DNA from: Anisus vortex
Taxonomy: Eukaryota > Mollusca > Gastropoda > Planorbidae
Reading direction: 5' to 3'
Assembly: GCA_949126835.1 (NCBI GenBank)
Contig: OX421495.1
Coordinates: forward strand, 25,382,829 to 25,446,828
DNA length: 64,000 bases
Below, piece by piece: positions 23,749 through 64,000 of the stretch. Numbering within the stretch: the stretch's first letter is position 1; the number at the start of each line of letters is the position of its first letter. The position numbers and the translations under genes were made by a program. The notes below the pieces were generated by a model. The model did no database searches. It saw only the letters and a program-made list of their open reading frames with translations, and was not told where the DNA came from.

Positions 23749-24579
23749 TAACCCAGAAACTACACAGAATTACACACCCGGCACAGTTTCTCACATTCCA
23801 CACAACTATTAAACTGCTTACCAGTTCTTGCTTATAAAATACATTTCTTAGTTTTATCCTAAGTAGTTTATTTTCCTTTCCTTTAACTGTCACGTAAGAA
23901 CTGTAACAAAACATATTTATAGATAAATCCTTCCTCCCCGTCCCGAACTCTGTTAGTCTCAACCAATAAATTCACCCCCTTAAAGTTGTTGTTTTTTTAA
24001 ATATAAATATATATAACTCTTGTTGTTATCTGTCTTTTCAGTGAGCAGTTGTTATCTGCCCCTTTCAGTGAGCAGACGACTTTTTTTTTTATCAGTCGAG
24101 AGGAAAAACTGATAGCCACAAATATCTGAGTCGTTAATGAAGATACAAGAACCGGCATTGCCAGGGAGAGAGAGAGACAAGACAAGTCGACCAAAATCTA
24201 CGAGAAGGAATATTAGGGAAATAGCACAACATCTTCATTTCTAAAATAAAACAACGGTAAATTAGACACAGAAAACTAGGCTGGACTTTAAGGAAGTGTG
24301 TTTGTGTATCCTTTCGCGTTTTAAATTTCAACATTCGCATTTTCCCGAGTTGATTTTTTAATACAGAAACTGGTTTAACTAATGCAGTTAAATTTACATG
24401 AGCGCTTTTTTTGAGGAATTATTGGATTTACCTGTTGAGTTCTTCAAAGGAATTAGGAAAAGTTTTTGCTGGTTTCTCATATTAGGTAATTAGATCTGGC
24501 ACTAAACTAGATCGGGGCAAGCATTCACAATTAATTCGGAGACCTCTACATCTAGTTGCCTGGTTGGATGTATACAACA
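23749..24579 (+). promoter_or_regulatory. Candidate promoter and 5' UTR of the calmodulin gene
   Basis: This is the space between the hAT transposon and the proposed first ATG. It is AT-rich with no convincing TATA box or CpG island. The last 60-100 bases before the ATG are a little less AT-rich and free of repeats, as a 5' UTR might be. The role is inferred only from position, and the transcription start cannot be placed. Confidence 0.3.
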
Positions 24580-57229
<32,650 letters not shown>

Positions 57230-57385
57230 CGAACAGAATATTGGCGTACAGTACCGACCCTGCGCCTCCCCCCCCCCCCCCCCAGCTGTTCACAACGCCT
57301 TCCATCACACTGCTGACCTGTTGGCCGCCTCTTAACAAACTGAAAATTTAAAACATTTACATCCTAATACTTGTGTATGTGTGTG

Positions 57386-57388
<3 letters not shown>
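57230..57388 (+). other. Start of calmodulin 3' UTR with C16 run
   Basis: Sequence directly after the TAA. A run of 16 C lies at 57268-57283. No secure poly(A) signal is close by; several AATAAA hexamers occur farther on (for example near 58803, 59764, 60233), and which is used cannot be told. Confidence 0.6.
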
Positions 57389-57444
<56 letters not shown>

Positions 57445-57470
57445 GAGAGAGAGAGAGAGAAAGAGAAGAG
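57389..57470. repeat. (GA)n microsatellite in the presumed 3' UTR
   Basis: Almost pure GA for about 75 bases, with one T (GTGA) and an AAGAGAAG end. Confidence 0.95.
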
Positions 57471-57763
57471 AAAGATAAAACCACAAGAGACTGAGAGAGA
57501 TCTTGGAAAGACCAAGACAGAAGTAGTTGAAACCGATCTAAAGAGAAACATGCCTACATAAAAAAATTTACTGACGAATGTAAAACATTTTTGAACCTGA
57601 TGTTTTCCCTTTCCTTAATTTTCATATTTACCAGAACCTTCTTTTCATGCTGTAACCAACACTTTTACTACCCCCTCCCCCTCCCCCTCTCGCCGCCACA
57701 GCTTCTTTCTTCCATCTTGCTTATACTGCAGGCACGTGCCAGTGTAGATTTTATTTGTGATAT

Positions 57764-57859
57764 TGTGTGTGTGTGGTGTCTGTATGGTGTGTGTGTGTGG
57801 TGTCTGTATGGTGTGTGTGTGTGGTGTCTGTATGGTGTGTGTGTGTGTGTATGGTGTCT
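57764..57859. repeat. 24-bp GT-rich minisatellite
   Basis: TGTATGGTGTGTGTGTGTGG followed by TGTC repeats about four times within a GT-rich stretch. Confidence 0.9.
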
Positions 57860-60800
57860 ATAAATGTTTTTTTGCAACATATTTGGCCGCTTTAGCAACC
57901 AATAGGTATGAATTCGCCGTCTATTTGATGTAAATATACTCTACAGATATAAATATGATATAATAACGTATATTTCTTAGTATCATATTAATTGATTTGT
58001 TAGAGTTAGAGAGAGAAATAATAACCCACTGATACGAAATACATTTTAAAACTTGTATACAACATCAATAATATGCTTGTGTATAGAATATGGCAACTTT
58101 CTAAAAGTATCAATGATTGCCTACTCTTTATTTTTCTACATGATTTTAAAACACAATTGTTATAATTGGGGGAGGGGGGGATTTTAAAACTATATTATTG
58201 GTTTAAAAAATACCTATGCCAAATTTAGTTTCTTTGAAGTATATCATTAAAAACTATCTATCTATATCTCTTCACCCTCTCTCTATATATAGGTATATAT
58301 TCATAAACACTAGTCTTTTATCTGAGATAAACCGTTAACTCACAACTCAAAGTGGAAGATGGAAATTTTTCTTAGTAAAGCACTTAGGCTAATAAGTATA
58401 CGCTTAATCTAAATTACAGCAATAATTAAACACAGATCTGAAGTATAAAAAAACCCATCTCAACACTTAACACCCAATTATCGCAAGGCGTCCTGTAATC
58501 ATCTGTTTATAAATGTTACTTTTGTGAGGCTTTATCCTTTTTTTACCCATGCATCAAACAGTTCATCTTTTCGACCTAGACCTAGGGCTTTAATTCAAAG
58601 CCCCCCCATTGGCTGCGCAAGTACACTGACCTCGTTTGGGTTTCAGGCGTTGATCGCCCAGGCCTCAACAACCATAACATTGTATACAACTTCTTGTGCA
58701 TCGTGCAACAGGAGTTTAAAAACAAAGTTGTACATTTCTGACAATAATTTATACTACAATGATGTAGAATATAGTCTATATAGGTCGATCGATGATTGTA
58801 AAATAAAGAACCAAAAATTATGCTCTAACTTCCGTTATGGACAATATAAGTAAAATAAAAAAAGTTCTCAAAGTCCTTTATATAGGTCACTTTTCTGTAT
58901 GTTGTAGAGATATAAATTGTAGACTGTTGGCCATTTTTATTTTCTGTGCAACGATAAGCTAACTTTTGAAAAATGGATTTATTAAAGGAAACAACTCAGT
59001 TGAATGAATTATTGGACTTATAAAACGACAAAAAAAAATGATTAGTGTTGACCATATAGTAATAAACTTTATCCAATCAGTAATAACATAACGTTATATG
59101 CTATCAATAATCTATAAATAGAATCTCCACACCCGATAACCAATGCTGAATGACTCATGCATGATCTATATATTCTACATCATAGTAATAACCCATATTT
59201 TCGTGCCACCCTCTCCACAGTTATTCATCTTTGTGCATAATTTAAATTTCAATGTTGCTTTTATTACATAATCTAAAACAGCATCAAACAAATCTTCTAG
59301 TCAATGTTTACTAAATATTTAGTGACACACTAACGTCAGTTTCGTTTGTACATATTATGCAATGACTAGCAGTGTCATATCCACTGGGGTTGTTTAAAGG
59401 AATAATTTTTCGTCTTTATGGTTATACACTTTGGGGGAAGTAGATATAAAGGGGGACACGATCCTTTTTTTCTGGATTATTTTCGTATAAAGGCACCCCA
59501 CTCCCCCTTTTCCCCACATTATGTACACTTTCTTTGTTCAATAACAAGTTGGATAAATACATTTTTTACTCACCTTTTGCTAAATTTTGACTTTTATGCA
59601 AGTATTCTATGTTTCGATGGAAGATGAAATGCGTGTCAATAGCATCATGTATCCACGTAACTTACCTGACATGACTGTAGTGAAATACATGCGAAATGAA
59701 ACAATCAAATCAATCAAATGTGGACAATTATGTAAATACTCTAGCATTTTAATGTACATTTTAATAAACGATATCTACATTATAACAAGTGACATTTTGC
59801 GAATAACTTTGTGTTTAGCGAACTCCAGCAAGGAAATCATTCTAATAAACATTAAATAGGAATAAATCCACAACAAGTAGACTTTTAAACGAATAGAAAA
59901 TATAACACTAACATCAAACAACTTTAGTGAATTATGGTGATTTCGTTTAAAACAAATTAATGGGACATATTATAGAAATAATCATATATAATATGATGAT
60001 AGGAGTGGTTATTTGTACAGTGCATCTATCCATGTTATTAACTATGTTAGTATCCTCAGTGCACTCTGAATATGCGTTTCAGTTGTGGAGTTTAAGGCAA
60101 GTTACTAATTAAAGAAATGTAGCTAAGAAAAAAACACTCTTATTGCAGTATTTACCATATAAAAGAAAAAAAAAGTTTTGCTCTCAGTAAAACATTTCGC
60201 TTTTTATACTTTCAATAACTTCATGCATTGTACAATAAAGTAACTGTGAATGCTTTTTGTTTATGCTTATACACTTTATATATTTATACAATCATATGCA
60301 GGATATTTATTTATGTCGATGTGCCTTATATTTTCTTCAATGGAACCTTTATTTAAAAAATCTGTATTAAACTAAACACAAATAAACAATTACATCTAAC
60401 TAATTCACATATTGAAGCTTTCACCCTTGAAACTGATATATACTTGTACATTATATTAAGAGTTGTGACGTCATTGAAATAGCAGGCCTATATCTGTAAA
60501 AAAAATACTTATATTTTCAACCAGTTTATAAAACGGTATTATCTAAACATTATATTTATATATTGACGCTATACTTGTATTAAGACAAAATGTTTTGTGT
60601 ATTCTCTTCATTTCTTTACCCTACTTTTAAGGCCATGGGAAAAAAAAGTCGTCCACGGTGACTGGGAAGGGAGGCACGGTCCCCTCCTCCCCATGGACAT
60701 ATTGTGTAGACTTTGTATAATAATAAGACTATATTCTGTTTGTCCCCTCCCATCTGGATAAACTTTGTATATAAACGCACCCACCTGTGGTAAAATGTAT

Positions 60801-62834
60801 TCTGACGCCTATTACTTTAAAACTAAGCTTCATATGCAATTACTATCTTTACAATTATCTTTCTTTTTCTTCAGCCAGAACTGGGTTTATTGGTTTTATG
60901 ATAAGGGAGTGAATTGACCTAGTGCCTTAATCCCTTTGGTCGTAGAGGATATCTGTTCTTTCACCTAGCTTAAGATTATTGGGGCTTCACCAATTAAGGA
61001 CATAAGAAACAGGGCTCCTCACAGGGGCATAGGAACGGCTGACCCTAAAACGCCAGCCCCTTCCCCAACCATTAGTACAGATACTCGAAAACTTCGCCCT
61101 GAAGCCAGCCCTAGTATTTACTGGGCTTAATTTACCAAGCCCTAATTGGTCTCTGCTAATTGTGCCACCATCCATAAAAAAATGCTCTGATATTTGTTTT
61201 ATAGAAAAGAAGCCTGTACTTATTAAGTATATTAAAATGTATAACTGAATAGGTTAACTCTTGATAGAAAGAAAATATTTTAACCTGCGTAGGTATACAT
61301 TTCTTCCCTCTTCTAATAGTTGTATCGGATATAACTTTTGATATCTAGACTATAAGAAAATATCCCACCTAACAAAATACATGTACTATAGACGTTTAGC
61401 TCTTCGTGTTATCTTACAGCCAATGAAATAAAGTGTTATTTCCGTAACCATGTCGCTCATATCTTCATATTATTATTTTGGTGATATTAAAAGAAATACA
61501 TTATACATATTTTATATATATTATTTATAATGGCCTTGTGATTTCTTTTCATGGAATATATTATGGATTGAAATGCTAATATAAATAAATTCTTTTTGCT
61601 AAACTTTCTTCGCCGGAGTTTCATTATTTATTTAAAATATATAATAGTTTCTGTCCATTAGCAATTAAAATGTGTTGTTTACTAACGGGCAAGTAGTTAT
61701 GAACGCATATAGTAGGGATCAAACTAGGAGTGCAGTTTCCACTGATGCTGATTGAAACTGATTGGTTGAACTCATTATCTTGTGTTAACCGGTACAACAT
61801 CTTCAATTTATCACTTCATGATCTTGAGATTATCAGTACAAGATCTTGAATTTATCATTACATGACCTTGAGCATATCAGTATATGAAGTTGATATTATC
61901 ATTACATGGTCTTGAGATTATCATTACATGATCTTGAGATTATCATTATATGATCATGAGATTATCATTACATGATCGTGATGTTATCAACATAAGATCT
62001 TGATCTTATTATTACAAGAAATTAAGTTTACAAGTATAAAATCTTGAATTTATTCATTAAAAAAATTAATTATAAAATTTAGCGAATTTGTTTGAATATT
62101 TACAATAATTTTCTTCAGATTTTATCTTCTAAGGAAATCGGCACATGGAATAACACAACAAACCCAAAAAAATGAATCCCCAATTAACAAATACACCTGC
62201 CAATTAACACATACACCTGCCAATTCAATTTAAATTTGATAAATTATGTATTGATTTTTTTTTTTTTGCAATGAAGAAAACTAAATGATACAAAAATACT
62301 ACTCATGCATGGTATAATTATTCTTTTTTTTTTTTTTGGTTCAAACCATGTGTTTTTTTTAAATAAAAGTTTGCATCATAACAAAATGGTATGAAAATGA
62401 AGATCTGAAAGAATTGTTGCAAAAATACAACTTGTATTTTGTATAGATATTTACATATTGTGGATATTATTGTAAACTGTATCGTTTGTTTTCACTATAT
62501 ACAAATATTTACCATGATATGCCAGGTGGTAACTTTTTTAAGTCTAATTTAATTAAAAGCACATGCCATATTATTTTTTTTGGGCTAGAAAACTTTTTTT
62601 TTTCGTTTACAAAAATGTTGCTTTTTAACAAAAATTAAATTGCATTGCCGAAGGCTTAGACTAGTAGAAAAAAGGTAGTAGAATTTTTTTTTAAATTAAT
62701 TATATTTTTATATATTAATTTGGCTGCCGTTTTACAATCTTTCGACTAAACACAATAGTTTGCAATGGAAAGTGAATAGTGTTTTGATGAATGAAACAAT
62801 TTTTGTACAATAAATAAACTAAAAATCTGGCTCA
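57860..62834. other. Region between convergent calmodulin genes, AT-rich, no coding gene seen
   Basis: Presumably the long 3' UTRs of both genes plus intergenic DNA. A degenerate 22-24-bp array (ATTATCATTACATGATCTTG) occupies about 61806-62010. A less AT-rich patch at about 60880-61175 (TTGGGGCTTCACCAATTAAG, ACTGGGCTTAATTTACC) looks like an unclassified dispersed repeat. Frames up to 109 codons (58524-58853, 59587-59859) show no domain. Confidence 0.5.
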
Positions 62835-63909
<1,075 letters not shown>

Positions 63910-64000
63910 CTATAGACATAAAGAACATGTGTTGCCCCTGACAAACTTCAACGGTCCCGCTTTCAAGTGCCAGAGCCTGTCTCTCAAGGATAGGTCTCCA

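Noticed and set aside
58524..59859. Frames of 90-109 codons between the calmodulin genes
   Set aside because: No domain or codon bias; the sequence is AT-rich and probably 3' UTR or intergenic.

Overview
The window is eukaryotic, AT-rich and full of introns and repeats. The only host gene clearly supported is calmodulin, present twice. A five-exon gene runs on the + strand (24580-57229) and the 3' half of a paralogue lies on the - strand (62835-63833, continuing past the right edge), so the two genes converge. The repeats suggest an invertebrate, most likely a gastropod mollusc: an RTE-like LINE with a TAAG-type tail, tRNA-derived SINEs, ZBED- and ZMYM-like hAT transposons, and a Ty3/Gypsy element with integrase ahead of reverse transcriptase. 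That assignment is inference; no rRNA or mitochondrial marker is present.

Layout. 1-3.7 kb: the end of a decayed Ty3/Gypsy element (integrase, then a truncated RT). 4-5.1 kb: a TA-flanked inverted-repeat element. 6.2-6.9 kb: a 33-bp minisatellite. 7.8-13.4 kb: a 5.6-kb satellite built from 75-bp and 13-bp units with a roughly 1-kb higher-order period. 14.8-15.7 kb: a non-autonomous hAT with perfect 8-bp target-site duplications (TSDs). 18.9-19.7 kb: another 33-bp minisatellite and (TCTA)n. 21.3-23.7 kb: a ZBED-type hAT with a dead transposase and a SINE inserted in it. 24.5 kb: probable calmodulin exon 1, coding only for the ATG.

Intron 1 (about 19.7 kb) holds a three-deep nest of hAT elements at 25.6-28.7 kb, six or more minisatellites, a 1.1-kb pyrimidine-rich tract and several LINE and SINE fragments. 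Exon 2 (31 nt) is at 44.3 kb. Intron 2 starts with a 750-bp decanucleotide array, then a long hAT-family copy with another inverted-repeat element inside it. Exon 3 (144 nt) is at 50.1 kb. Intron 3 has a 208-bp hAT MITE, a very homogeneous 46-bp array, SINEs and LINE ends. Exon 4 (243 nt) is at 55.5 kb. Intron 4 has a SINE and a 315-bp hAT MITE. Exon 5 (29 nt) ends at 57229. From 57.2 to 62.8 kb is AT-rich sequence between the convergent genes, presumably 3' UTRs.

The exon lengths 3+31+144+243+29 sum to 450 nt, exactly 149 codons plus a stop. This supports the whole calmodulin model, including the tiny first exon. No new defence, biosynthetic or regulatory system is apparent. The unusual content is the density and nesting of mobile elements, several with target-site duplications readable to the base, and the many minisatellites that create long but non-genic reading frames.
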